Shown one piece after another: positions 51,077 to 59,469 of a stretch of 64,000 nt of DNA (positions are counted from its first letter, which is position 1; each line of letters begins with the position of its first letter). This DNA comes from RUG11247 sp045649485. GTDB lineage: Bacteria; Bacillota; Clostridia; Christensenellales; Aristaeellaceae. The stretch is taken from contig JAZRPZ010000081.1 in assembly GCA_045649485.1 (NCBI GenBank), positions 19,876 to 83,875 on the forward strand. Reading direction: 5' to 3'. The translations under genes were made by a program, and so were the position numbers. Below the pieces are notes generated by a model. That model saw only the letters and a program-made list of their open reading frames with translations, did not search any database and was not told the origin of the DNA.

Positions 51077-51140
51077 CAAAAAGCTCCCCGCCGTTATACC
51101 GTTCCGAAAACGGATGACGGATGGGGAGCAATTGTTTATC
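51077..51140. repeat. structured intergenic repeat, copy A
   Basis: It can fold as an outer stem GCTCCCC / GGGGAGC with an inner hairpin (CCGTT / AACGG). It shares CAAAAAGCTCCCCG, ATGACG and GGGGAG-N-AATT, in order and with almost equal spacing, with the element at 52456. On the minus strand it ends in a T-run, yet no minus-strand gene lies before it. Confidence 0.65.
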
Positions 51141-51154
51141 GCTGATATGAGACA

Positions 51155-51183
51155 TTGACAAAATACTTTCATAGTGATATACT
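51155..51183 (+). promoter_or_regulatory. promoter of the glycosidase-like gene
   Basis: -35 TTGACA (51155-51160), 17-base spacer, -10 TATACT (51178-51183) with TG extension. Confidence 0.88.
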
Positions 51184-51219
51184 TCCACAAAACATTTCGC
51201 TTTTGAGGAGGGTACTGCC

Positions 51220-52455
51220 ATGCTTGGAAAGTTTCCGATAGGTTTCTGGAATTACCCGAATATCAATTCGTACGGACCGGAAGAAGTTACCCGCTGGACA
51301 AAATGCGGCATGACGCTCAATCAGAGCCCGCGCTTTAATTATGAAAAAAACACCAAGGAGCAGATGCTTGCGCTGCTGGACGAATGCGAACGGCAGGGCA
51401 TGAAGCTGATGCTTTGCATAGCGGGAATCGAATTCCGCGATGCGCTGAAAGACATCGATACTATGCGCAAGACCTACATCCGCGCATACGAGGATTTCGG
51501 TAAGCACCCTGCCACCTACGGATTTTTCGTAGGCGACGAGCCCGTGGGCAGAGAAGAAAACCTTGCCTGTGTAGAGGCATATAAGATCTATCTTGAAATT
51601 TCGCCCGAGCTTACCCCCTTCCTGAACTTCAATCCGTATTACCCGGGATATGAAGATCATATACTGGGCGGACAGAACTTCACCGAATGGGGCAAGGAAT
51701 TCACAAAAGAATCCGGCTGTTCCATAATCTGCTACGATTGCTACCAGCAAATGAATCCGGGTACGGAAGGTCTTGACGCCTATTTCCTGAACCTGAAAAT
51801 GTATGCGGACATGGCAAATGCGGCAGGCATCGAGCTGTGGACCACTCTGCTTTCCACCGCCCATTACCGTTACCGCGTGCCCAGCGAAGACGACCTGCGC
51901 TGGCAGCTGAATACCGCCGTTGCCTCCGGCTGCCGCGGCATACAGTGGTTCCTTTTCTACGGCGGGTTCAACAACAATTACCGCGTTGCGCCCATAGACG
52001 AATTCGGCGAGGAGACCGAAACATATCGTTACCTGACACGTGTTCAAAAGCGCTTCCACGTAATGCATGGTGATCTGCTGTACAGTCTGAAGCACAAAAA
52101 GGCGTATCATTTTGAAAAATGCTACGGCACTGTAGACCCCTTCCCGCAGAACACGCACAAATTCATCAAGCGCATGAACTCCGTTGACAAGCTTCCGGGC
52201 ATACTCTCTTTCTTTGAGGATGACAAGGGACGCGAATATGCGGTGGTTGTGAACAACAACCCGTTTGAGTCCGGCAGGTTCGAATTCGTGCTGGATAAAT
52301 CCGTGAAGAAGATATGGCGCATTGAATTCAACGGCACCAACGAAGTAGATTTTGCAGCATTCCATCACGATGCCCTCTATCACGAGGAATACGAAGGCAT
52401 CTTCGCAGGCGCATGGATGGCCCCGGGACAGATGGAGATATTCCGCTTCGAATAA
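51220..52455 (+). CDS. unassigned TIM-barrel protein resembling a glycoside hydrolase
   Basis: A 411-residue cytoplasmic protein that I cannot place in a named family. Its opening (FPIGFWNYPNINSYGPEEVT), the strand-end acid motif ATYGFFVGDEPVG, FLNFNPYYPGYEDH, IICYDCYQQMNPG and IELWTTLLSTAHYR follow the order of a clan GH-A (beta/alpha)8 glycosidase, with the Glu of GDEP as candidate acid/base. The final 100 residues look like a beta domain (GREYAVVVNNNPFESGRFEF). There is no signal peptide. It stands alone, convergent with the rhamnosidase gene, with GAGGAGG before ATG 51220. Confidence 0.7.
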   Translation: MLGKFPIGFWNYPNINSYGPEEVTRWTKCGMTLNQSPRFNYEKNTKEQMLALLDECERQGMKLMLCIAGIEFRDALKDIDTMRKTYIRAYEDFGKHPATYGFFVGDEPVGREENLACVEAYKIYLEISPELTPFLNFNPYYPGYEDHILGGQNFTEWGKEFTKESGCSIICYDCYQQMNPGTEGLDAYFLNLKMYADMANAAGIELWTTLLSTAHYRYRVPSEDDLRWQLNTAVASGCRGIQWFLFYGGFNNNYRVAPIDEFGEETETYRYLTRVQKRFHVMHGDLLYSLKHKKAYHFEKCYGTVDPFPQNTHKFIKRMNSVDKLPGILSFFEDDKGREYAVVVNNNPFESGRFEFVLDKSVKKIWRIEFNGTNEVDFAAFHHDALYHEEYEGIFAGAWMAPGQMEIFRFE

Positions 52456-52522
52456 CAAAAAAGCTCCCCGTACATCATGCAGTTCTTATACTGAATGACG
52501 TACGGGGAGTAATTATTTTATC
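52456..52522. repeat. structured intergenic repeat, copy B, acting as terminator of the rhamnosidase gene
   Basis: CTCCCCGTAC (52464-52473) pairs with GTACGGGGAG (52500-52509); an inner CAGT/ACTG hairpin sits in the loop. On the minus strand the stem is followed by TTTTTTG, a good terminator for the GH78 gene whose stop abuts it. It also ends the plus-strand gene at 52455. Related to the element at 51077. Confidence 0.75.
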
Positions 52523-55034
52523 AATCTGCTACGGTAATAGTGTGGAAGCCGCTGCCAACGGTCTTCTTTACGCCGCAGAAATCGATCTCCGCCTCTGCAC
52601 CGAAGGGTACGTTGACCTGCAGATGCTTGCCGCCGTAGCGCTTGGTCCAGCGCACACATACGGGACCCAGTACGGTATCGATAGTAGCCTGCGCGCTCAT
52701 CAGCTTCTCGGGCAGATAGGGCTTTACGGTGAACTTCTTCCAGCCGAAACCGGTGCACTTCACGCCTGCCAGATATGCATACATCCAGTAATCCACAGCG
52801 CCGTACATAGGATGATTGTGAGAATTCATTCCGGGAGCCTTCATCAGCTCGAATCTCTCCCAAACGGTGGTGGCTTCCTGCTGGATCATGTAGCCGATGG
52901 AGGGATATTCCTCTCTGGTCATCAGCTTCCATGCATCCTCAAGATAGCCGTTGTCGGTAAGCGCATCCATGATATAGCGGGAGCTCAGGTTGCCGGTGGT
53001 GATTCTCCAGCCCGCATTTTCAACTGCCTCATGCAGCAGTTTTGCGGTCTTTGCGGGTTCGGGAGCAATGCCCAGCCACAGTGCAAATGCAAGACATGCC
53101 TGAGAGCCACTGCCGAAATTACCGGTCTCGGCATCGTACCACTTGTTCATAAGTGCGGTCTTTACCTTATCGGCAAGGTCGGCATACTTCTTTGCTTCCT
53201 CTTCCTTGCCCAGCCAGTTGGCGAACTTCTCAAGCAGCGTGCAGTTGAAGTAGGAATAACCGGTGGACATGAATATACCGGGAGTCAGTGCAGAAGGTGC
53301 GCCGGGATTCACGCCGTCGCCGGGCACGCAGCAGTCAGCCGGACCGGCCCAGTCGCCGTAATAGGAATAATTCACGATGTAGTCATCGGAACGTGCCAGC
53401 AGACAGTTCTCCCAGGCTGCAAATGAATCGAAAGCTTCCGCGATGATATCAAGGTTGCCCGTGTGCATTGCGGATTCATATCCGGCCACCAGGAAGGAAG
53501 AGCACACCGGGTCAGCAGGCCTGCTGCCCCATACGAAGGGTGCGGTGCAGGTGATGCCGCCCTCTTCGCCCTGTGCATCGATAATATCGCGTATTACCTT
53601 GGGGAACAGCGCACCGATATCGAAATTATAGGGAGTTTCTTCGAAACGTACGGTGGCGTCATTCATCCAGCCAAGGCGCTCGTTGCGCTGGGGGCAATCG
53701 GTGAGTATGGAATGGATATTCGCCCTTTCGGTATTCACGCAGTTATCATGGATCTTGGAGATAAGGGTGTTGCCGCAGGTGAAGCCGGACTTCAGGTCAA
53801 CATCCGTGCGCAGCGCCACTGCGTAGATATCATCCAGCGGGAATCCGCTGTCGATGCCCTCAAGCCTTGCATATCTGAATCCATGGTAGGTGAACTGACT
53901 CTCCCAGTAATCGAGGTCATTCTCGGTACCGCAGGCGATGTATACATCTTCATTCAGCGCAGTGCGCAGGGTATCTCTGAACAGCTTGCCGTCCTCGGTC
54001 AGTTCCTCGGAATGATGCAGCGTCAGCTTCTGACCCTTCTTCATCCTTTCGGGCAGCAGTACGCGCACAACGCCGGCAATATTCCTGCCGAAATCGAATA
54101 TCATTGCGTCTTCGCCGTCGGGCCACATGGCAACGGGTCCAAGTTCTTCCTTTTCAACGATCGGCGGAATGAGCATGGGTTCCATCTTTCCGGCGGGCGC
54201 GGCGATCTCCACCGCAGGCGCGTAGGACTCATGCACGGTTGCGTCATAGGTCTCGCCGTTGAATACGTTGCTGTATACGATGGGGCCGGTACCTGCTTCC
54301 CAGGTCTCGTCCGTGGTTATGCGGATAGTCTTGCCTGCATCGGTCTCTATTTCAATAATCGCAGAGAACTCCAGCGGGCCTTCAAAGGTGAAGGGAGGCA
54401 GGTCGGGAGAGCCTTCGGCATGCATGGCGGTATTGGCACGCCAGCCGGGCGCCACGATTACATTTATCTCGTTTGCGCCGGACCTGAAAAGCTCAGCATC
54501 GGGTATCATCACATACTGCACGCGCTTGGAGTAATCCACATTGGCGGGGTCAAGCATCGCTTCATCGATGGGCTCGCCGTTTACATATACGCTGTGATAG
54601 CCTATTCCGCAGGCATATATGCGCGCGGCAATAATATCTCCCGGCACATTGAATCCCTTGCGCAGATATACGGGTCTGTCCTGCTCGGTCTTTGCCGCAG
54701 TTATCCATTTTGCCTTCCAGTCAATGGCAGCATTGCAGAGCCAGTCATTATATATCTGACTGGAATCTCCCATTTCGGTGCGGATCTGCAGCGAAACATC
54801 GGTAATAACGCCCTGTTTAAGCGTACCTGCGGGCAGGCGCACGCTGTTATCGGCAGTCTTTACCCATCCGGAATTCCACTTACCCACCTTGAGACGATAG
54901 GAAGCCTGCTTGTCGCCGGGCTTAGTGGAATTGGCAGCCCATGAAATTACGGGCTTGTCAGAAGCGGCAAGGTGTCCGTTTCTGCCTTCGTTTACTCTTA
55001 CATAGTCAACAGAGATACCGGTTATACTGATCAT
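52521..55034 (-). CDS. alpha-L-rhamnosidase (GH78)
   Basis: An 837-residue enzyme releasing terminal L-rhamnose. Order: an N-terminal fibronectin-like domain, beta domains with ARIYACGIGYHSVYVNGEPI and IFDFGRNIAGVVRVLLPERM, then the (alpha/alpha)6 catalytic domain whose signature DCPQRNERLGWMNDA carries the conserved acids, and a C-terminal beta domain ending FGAEAEIDFCGVKKTV. There is no signal peptide, so it works on imported rhamnosides or plant glycosides. GGAGGGA precedes ATG 55034. It has its own promoter, divergent from the phosphoesterase gene. Confidence 0.93.
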   Translation of the reverse strand: MISITGISVDYVRVNEGRNGHLAASDKPVISWAANSTKPGDKQASYRLKVGKWNSGWVKTADNSVRLPAGTLKQGVITDVSLQIRTEMGDSSQIYNDWLCNAAIDWKAKWITAAKTEQDRPVYLRKGFNVPGDIIAARIYACGIGYHSVYVNGEPIDEAMLDPANVDYSKRVQYVMIPDAELFRSGANEINVIVAPGWRANTAMHAEGSPDLPPFTFEGPLEFSAIIEIETDAGKTIRITTDETWEAGTGPIVYSNVFNGETYDATVHESYAPAVEIAAPAGKMEPMLIPPIVEKEELGPVAMWPDGEDAMIFDFGRNIAGVVRVLLPERMKKGQKLTLHHSEELTEDGKLFRDTLRTALNEDVYIACGTENDLDYWESQFTYHGFRYARLEGIDSGFPLDDIYAVALRTDVDLKSGFTCGNTLISKIHDNCVNTERANIHSILTDCPQRNERLGWMNDATVRFEETPYNFDIGALFPKVIRDIIDAQGEEGGITCTAPFVWGSRPADPVCSSFLVAGYESAMHTGNLDIIAEAFDSFAAWENCLLARSDDYIVNYSYYGDWAGPADCCVPGDGVNPGAPSALTPGIFMSTGYSYFNCTLLEKFANWLGKEEEAKKYADLADKVKTALMNKWYDAETGNFGSGSQACLAFALWLGIAPEPAKTAKLLHEAVENAGWRITTGNLSSRYIMDALTDNGYLEDAWKLMTREEYPSIGYMIQQEATTVWERFELMKAPGMNSHNHPMYGAVDYWMYAYLAGVKCTGFGWKKFTVKPYLPEKLMSAQATIDTVLGPVCVRWTKRYGGKHLQVNVPFGAEAEIDFCGVKKTVGSGFHTITVAD

Positions 55035-55070
55035 CCGAATCCCTCCAAATACACAAAAATTGTTAAATAC

Positions 55071-55099
55071 AGTATAAATGATAATTCATTCTGTAGCAA
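55071..55099 (-). promoter_or_regulatory. promoter of the GH78 gene
   Basis: On the minus strand: -35 TTGCTA (55099-55094), 17-base spacer, -10 TATACT (55076-55071). The -35 hexamer lies on the same six bases as the divergent promoter's -35 position. Confidence 0.75.
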
Positions 55100-55122
55100 G
55101 TGGTAATTTTCCGATTTATAAT
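55094..55122 (+). promoter_or_regulatory. promoter of the metallophosphoesterase gene
   Basis: -10 TATAAT (55117-55122), 17-base spacer, and TAGCAA (55094-55099) at the -35 position, which is poor for this strand. Confidence 0.55.
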
Positions 55123-55150
55123 AATGTCATCGAAAAACGGAGGTACGTCC

Positions 55151-56275
55151 ATGCCGCATGAATTGATAAAACACATCCGCTTTGACGAAGGACGTCGCAT
55201 CATCTGCATAAGCGATATTCACGGCCATCTCAAATACTTAAATCAGCTGCTGAAAAAGATAAACTTTTGCAGCGATGATTTCCTTATCATCATCGGCGAT
55301 GCAATAGAAGACGGCTACGATTCCCTCGGTTCTCTTAGGCGGGTCATGGAGCTTGAGAAAGCAGGCAATGCGCTGATGCTGTGCGGAAACTGGGATCATT
55401 TCATGTACCGGCTGCTTACTTCAGACGACCCTCAGTTTCAGGAAATGCTGCTCAACATCGCGCTGACCCGTTCGAAATATCTGGGCTCGTCCACGCTTCT
55501 GGACATGTGCAGAGAGCTTGGCATACCCCTGTCTTTTGAAACGGATATGCCTGCGATCATGCCTTTGATACGCGCCCGTTTTGCAGAGGAGATAGCCTTC
55601 ATGGGCAATCTTCCCATAATGCTTGACGCCGGTGATTTTGTATGCGTCCACGGCGGAGTGCACACCTTTGACGAAGCTGAACTTGCAAAATACGATCCCC
55701 ACTCATTCCTGAAGAACGATGCATTTGTAGAACAGGGGCACTGCCTCGATCGCTGGCTGATAACCGGTCACTGGCCGGTAGCAAATTACGATAAAAGCAT
55801 CGCAAGCTATGAACCCCACATTTATCCGGCGCAGCGCATTGCCGCCATTGACGGCGGCTGCGGCAAGCAGGAAGCCGCTCAACTGAATGCCCTGATAATG
55901 CACGCTGGCAGACCCGGCGAATTTGAATTCGATTACGTTGATGACTTCCCCAGAGTCGTTGCACTGGACAGACAGCTGCCCTCTGAAGACCCCATCCACT
56001 CAAACTGGAAGACCCGTTTCATCGATGTGATATCCAAATCTGACGAATTCGCGGTAGTACACCATCGTTCCACCGGAAGACAGCTGGAAGTACCGCTGCG
56101 AAGGCTGTGGGTACAGGACGGAACCGAAGTTCTTGGCGACTATACCGACTACGAACTTCCCGTCGAACCCGGCGACATACTCTCTGTACTTTTTGAGACC
56201 TCGAAAGGACTCTGCTGCAAGAAAGGCTCCGTCTCCGGCTGGTATCGCGGTCGATACGAATTGGCAGAAGAATAG
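55151..56275 (+). CDS. metallophosphoesterase (calcineurin-like)
   Basis: A 374-residue protein. Residues 1-240 form a calcineurin-like phosphoesterase: CISDIHGHLKYL, IIGDAIEDGYDS, LCGNWDHFMYR, VCVHGGVHTF and ITGHWPVANY give the DxH, GDxxD, GNxxH and GHxxx metal motifs. It resembles PrpE/serine-threonine phosphatase-like or Ap4A-hydrolase-like proteins. The remaining 130 residues include a beta-rich segment (PLRRLWVQDGTEVLGDYTDY) of unknown use. ATG 55151 has ACGGAGGT before it; upstream in-frame starts lack one. It ends at a double hairpin. Confidence 0.87.
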   Translation: MPHELIKHIRFDEGRRIICISDIHGHLKYLNQLLKKINFCSDDFLIIIGDAIEDGYDSLGSLRRVMELEKAGNALMLCGNWDHFMYRLLTSDDPQFQEMLLNIALTRSKYLGSSTLLDMCRELGIPLSFETDMPAIMPLIRARFAEEIAFMGNLPIMLDAGDFVCVHGGVHTFDEAELAKYDPHSFLKNDAFVEQGHCLDRWLITGHWPVANYDKSIASYEPHIYPAQRIAAIDGGCGKQEAAQLNALIMHAGRPGEFEFDYVDDFPRVVALDRQLPSEDPIHSNWKTRFIDVISKSDEFAVVHHRSTGRQLEVPLRRLWVQDGTEVLGDYTDYELPVEPGDILSVLFETSKGLCCKKGSVSGWYRGRYELAEE

Positions 56276-56280
56276 CCCGG

Positions 56281-56312
56281 TCCGTGGTCCGCGCTGCGGC
56301 GCGGACCACGGA
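56281..56312. repeat. perfect 14-bp hairpin
   Basis: TCCGTGGTCCGCGC (56281-56294) and its exact reverse complement (56299-56312) around TGCG, a very stable hairpin directly after the phosphoesterase stop; no T-run of its own. Confidence 0.7.
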
Positions 56313-56315
56313 TAA

Positions 56316-56371
56316 AAAGACCCCCACCATCTCAAATAAGCGAAGCATTTTGAGGGGGTGGGGGCCTTTTT
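56316..56371. terminator. bidirectional terminator between phosphoesterase and nagB
   Basis: CCCCCACC (56321-56328) pairs with GGTGGGGG (56357-56364) and CTCAAA with TTTGAG inside it. TTTTT follows rightwards (56367-56371) and an A-run at 56314-56318 gives a T-run leftwards for nagB. Confidence 0.8.
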
Positions 56372-56384
56372 GTCACTTACTGTA

Positions 56385-57098
56385 TTACAGCTCGGATGCT
56401 GCATCCTCATCCAGCAGGAACTGTACGTTCTGATGCATCTGCAGGATGGAAGCGGGCATTGCGGGGTTAACGGGACCCTTGATGGCAGCGGCGATAGCCT
56501 TTGCCTTATTCTTGCCGGTAGCGATCAGGATGATGCGCTTTGCGGACATGATGGTGCCGATACCCATGGAGATAGCAGAGGTGGGAACCTCGTCACGGGA
56601 ATTGAAGAAACGGGCGTTGTCATCGATAGTCTGATCGGTCAGCTTAACGATGTTGGTGGGATATACGAAATCCTCAGCGGGCTCGTTGAAGCCGATGTGA
56701 CCGTCGCTGCCGATACCCAGCAGCTGCAGGTCTACGCCGCCGGCTGCCTTGATGGCCTCTTCATATTCCTCGGCATTGCAGGTGATGCCGTTGGGTACAT
56801 GGGTGTTGTTCTTATCGATATTGATGTGATCGAACAGCTGCTCGTTCATGAAGTAGCGATAGCTGCAGGGATGAGTGGGCTCGAGGCCTACGTACTCGTC
56901 CAGGTTATAGCTGATAACCTTGGAGAAATCCAGCACGCCTTCCTTGTTCATGCGGATAAGCTCCTGATAGGTAGGAACGGGAGTAGAACCGGTGGCCAGA
57001 CCGATAACGGTGCCTTCCTTCTTGGTGATTTCGCCTGCGAAGATAGCTGCTGCTGCCTTTGCGATGGTTGCTGCGTCCTTATAAACAAGTACCTGCAT
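56385..57098 (-). CDS. nagB: glucosamine-6-phosphate deaminase
   Basis: A 237-residue enzyme converting glucosamine 6-phosphate to fructose 6-phosphate and ammonia. VIGLATGSTPVPTYQEL is the phosphate-binding loop, SYNLDEYVGLEPTHPCSY carries the catalytic Asp, and LLGIGSDGHIGFNEPAE the active-site His/Glu pair. Start ATG 57098 has AAGGAG nine bases before it. It serves amino-sugar catabolism; no nagA or transporter is adjacent. The thymidine kinase fusion gene ends 21 bases upstream, so the two are probably one transcript. Confidence 0.95.
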   Translation of the reverse strand: MQVLVYKDAATIAKAAAAIFAGEITKKEGTVIGLATGSTPVPTYQELIRMNKEGVLDFSKVISYNLDEYVGLEPTHPCSYRYFMNEQLFDHINIDKNNTHVPNGITCNAEEYEEAIKAAGGVDLQLLGIGSDGHIGFNEPAEDFVYPTNIVKLTDQTIDDNARFFNSRDEVPTSAISMGIGTIMSAKRIILIATGKNKAKAIAAAIKGPVNPAMPASILQMHQNVQFLLDEDAASEL

Positions 57099-57119
57099 TT
57101 CCAAACACTCCTTATTATC

Positions 57120-58112
57120 TTATAATTCAAGGCTGAGATACTGCATATCCCGCAGCACCCTGCCGTTTTCCACAACGGGGTTTTCATAATTGACTGCGAA
57201 GAAATCCTTCTCCACATAGTCCTTTTTGAAGCCGAAGCTTTCGTAGTAGGCTATCATATCCTCGGAAGTGCCCACATACATGCGCTTATATTTATTCCTG
57301 CAAAGTTCCTTGGCGTATCTTATGAGTGCGCCGGCGTGACCGAGTTCCCTCTGGTCGGCAACTGTGGCAATATTCTTTATCTCCACTTCGCCGTCTTCAC
57401 GCGGATACAGCGCGATCTCGCTCATCACCCTGCCGGATTCCTTCAGCACGTATATATCGCACTTATCGATATATTTCTCTATAGCCTGTCTCTCGGGGTC
57501 AGCTTCCAGCATAAGCTCCATAAGTCCGCGCTTATCGCCCTCATATTTCTCTATCTTGCGGGGCGCCAGCTGTCCGTTTGCCCAATGCTTGCGGCAAAGT
57601 GCCACATAGCTTTCGGAACCGCCCAGCATTATCTGCGCGCCTTCCTTGGTAACTCTGCCGTTGAATACGCGGGTATTGCAGATAGCCTTTCTGCCGCACC
57701 AGCATACGGTCTTTATCTCTTCAATGGTATCCGCCCATGCCAGCAGCCAATGACTGCCTTCGAACAGATTGCCCTGAAAATCCGCCCTGAGGCCGTAACA
57801 GATAACGGGAATATCCATTTCATCCACAATTCGTACCAGTTTTTCCACCTGTTCCTTCTTCATGAACTGTGCTTCGTCCACGATTATGCAGGTATATTCC
57901 GCTACGTTTATGGAATCCAGCTCTTCCACAAAACGGCATTTGGTGGAAAGTCCGCATCGGGAACCCACCATATCCGCGCCGTCTCTGTCATCCAGTTTCG
58001 GCTTGAGCATAAGCGCCTTCTGTCCGCGCTCGCTGTAATTATACTGAACCATTATGGCGTTTGCGGTCTTGCTTGAACCCATCGCGCCATATCTGAAGTA
58101 AAGCTTTGCCAT
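57120..58112 (-). CDS. tdk: thymidine kinase fused to a GNAT acetyltransferase
   Basis: A 330-residue two-domain protein in one uninterrupted frame. Residues 1-185 are a type II thymidine kinase of the Bacillota kind: P-loop YGAMGSSKTAN, VDEAQF with the catalytic Glu80, a zinc site (C137, C139, C145, C173) and the lasso loop. Residues about 205-330 are a GNAT fold: EIKNIATVADQRELGHAGAL is the acetyl-CoA loop, and YESFGFKKDYVEKDFF and ENGRVLRDMQYL resemble YvbK-type acetyltransferases. Thymidine kinases normally end near residue 190-200. The first domain salvages thymidine; the second domain's target is unknown. GGGAGA lies before ATG 58112. Confidence 0.9.
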   Translation of the reverse strand: MAKLYFRYGAMGSSKTANAIMVQYNYSERGQKALMLKPKLDDRDGADMVGSRCGLSTKCRFVEELDSINVAEYTCIIVDEAQFMKKEQVEKLVRIVDEMDIPVICYGLRADFQGNLFEGSHWLLAWADTIEEIKTVCWCGRKAICNTRVFNGRVTKEGAQIMLGGSESYVALCRKHWANGQLAPRKIEKYEGDKRGLMELMLEADPERQAIEKYIDKCDIYVLKESGRVMSEIALYPREDGEVEIKNIATVADQRELGHAGALIRYAKELCRNKYKRMYVGTSEDMIAYYESFGFKKDYVEKDFFAVNYENPVVENGRVLRDMQYLSLEL

Positions 58113-58211
58113 ATTCGTCTCCCATCAGGTCATCTTATTTATAATTCGCCACCGACATCGTTTATCCTGCCGAAGACTCAGATATAACCCGGAGTTCGAC
58201 GAAAATCAACC

Positions 58212-59318
58212 TTACTTGAATACCCTCTTGATAGCCTCAAGGTATCCGTAGCCATACAGGTCGTCGGGCTCCAGATAGCTGGTCTCGGTCCATTCATTCC
58301 AGCTGTTGATAGTCACCAGCGGGGGCTGCTCGGGATGCTTATCCACATATTCCTTTGCCATCCTGAGACCCTTTTCGATATTTTCGGGCGTGCAGTTTTC
58401 CAGTACGCCGGGACGGAATCCGATAAAGCGGGGATTATTATCCCAGCCCACGGAAATATGGGGGAAATACGGGAAGGGGAATTCCTTCTCGAGGCGTTCC
58501 CATTCAGCAGCAACATCGGGCAGTACGTCCTCATAATTGCGGTCGATGTTGGTGAAATGCACGAACTGATAATGAGAACAGGAATCAAAGCCCAGAGAGC
58601 CGAATTCCTTTGCGGAGATATTCTTCTCGCCGTCAACGCCGGAGATATTGGTGGCATTCTCGTTCCACATGGTGAACTGCAGATGCACTCCGGGCAGACC
58701 TGCACGCACGCACTCCTCGCGGAACCAGTCGAACTCTGCCTTTGCCGCATCGATGCCGCCCAGACCCTTTACCAGATTGGGCACATCATAAATCATGAAT
58801 ACGGGCTTGCCGTCGATAGTATAGTAATTGGACAGGTGGAAATACTTCTCTATCACGCGCTTCATTGCCCTGCGGAACTCACTGGGCGGCTGAGAACCTT
58901 CCCACACAACGGTATCGTTATCGTGGCTGTTGCGCTTATCCCACAGCTGCACTGCGTCATGATTTGCCCACATCAGGTAGAACTTCATGTCGCCGTTATT
59001 CTTCGCCTTGAGGAAGCCGTCATTCAGGCAATTCTCAAGGAAGGGACGTCTGTCGTACCAATACCAGTCATAGATAAATACGTTTACGCCATGATCGACA
59101 GCCGCAGCTATCTCCATCTCCATTACATAGGGATCTGCTTCGTTTACATATCCCCAAAGAGGCTTGCGGGGCCAGGTATGTCCTTCAAACTTGGGGCCTG
59201 CTGCCTTTACAGTCTGCCATTCGCCGATTCCTTCGGGCCAGAATATTCTGGTACGGGGTTCATCTCCGGTATATGCCGGCCAGATATATGCTGCTACATC
59301 ATATTTACGCTTTTCCAT
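58212..59318 (-). CDS. WbsX/GH99-like glycan-processing protein
   Basis: A 368-residue TIM-barrel protein of the WbsX-like family, which is related to GH99. AAYIWPAYTGDE, FIYDWYWYDRRPFLE, YLMWANHD, HLQFTMWNENATN and the final TINSWNEWTETSYLEP are the family's hallmark blocks; the last contains the conserved NEWxE motif. It probably cleaves or transfers an endo-linked mannose or rhamnose residue, but this is inference. There is no signal peptide. ATG 59318 has AGGAGG eight bases before it; the 21 upstream codons lie across the promoter. It is transcribed alone. Confidence 0.85.
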   Translation of the reverse strand: MEKRKYDVAAYIWPAYTGDEPRTRIFWPEGIGEWQTVKAAGPKFEGHTWPRKPLWGYVNEADPYVMEMEIAAAVDHGVNVFIYDWYWYDRRPFLENCLNDGFLKAKNNGDMKFYLMWANHDAVQLWDKRNSHDNDTVVWEGSQPPSEFRRAMKRVIEKYFHLSNYYTIDGKPVFMIYDVPNLVKGLGGIDAAKAEFDWFREECVRAGLPGVHLQFTMWNENATNISGVDGEKNISAKEFGSLGFDSCSHYQFVHFTNIDRNYEDVLPDVAAEWERLEKEFPFPYFPHISVGWDNNPRFIGFRPGVLENCTPENIEKGLRMAKEYVDKHPEQPPLVTINSWNEWTETSYLEPDDLYGYGYLEAIKRVFK

Positions 59319-59341
59319 ATTGATCGCCTCCTGTACCTTAC

Positions 59342-59371
59342 ATTTTATCCCATATTGCCTGTTACGGCAAT
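59342..59371 (-). promoter_or_regulatory. promoter of the WbsX-like gene with overlapping inverted repeat
   Basis: On the minus strand: -35 TTGCCG (59370-59365), 17-base spacer, -10 TAAAAT (59347-59342). ATTGCC (59354-59359) and GGCAAT (59366-59371) form an inverted repeat over the -35, a candidate operator. Confidence 0.65.
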
Positions 59372-59401
59372 ACTCTGGCACAAAAAACTCAAATTCCCGT
59401 A

Positions 59402-59430
59402 TTGAAATTAACGTTTTGTTATGTTAAAAT
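59402..59430 (+). promoter_or_regulatory. promoter of the cytidylate kinase-like gene
   Basis: -35 TTGAAA (59402-59407), 17-base spacer, -10 TAAAAT (59425-59430) with TG extension. Confidence 0.75.
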
Positions 59431-59469
59431 TTATATAGGTTAAATTGTAACTGAAACGGAGGTATGGAA

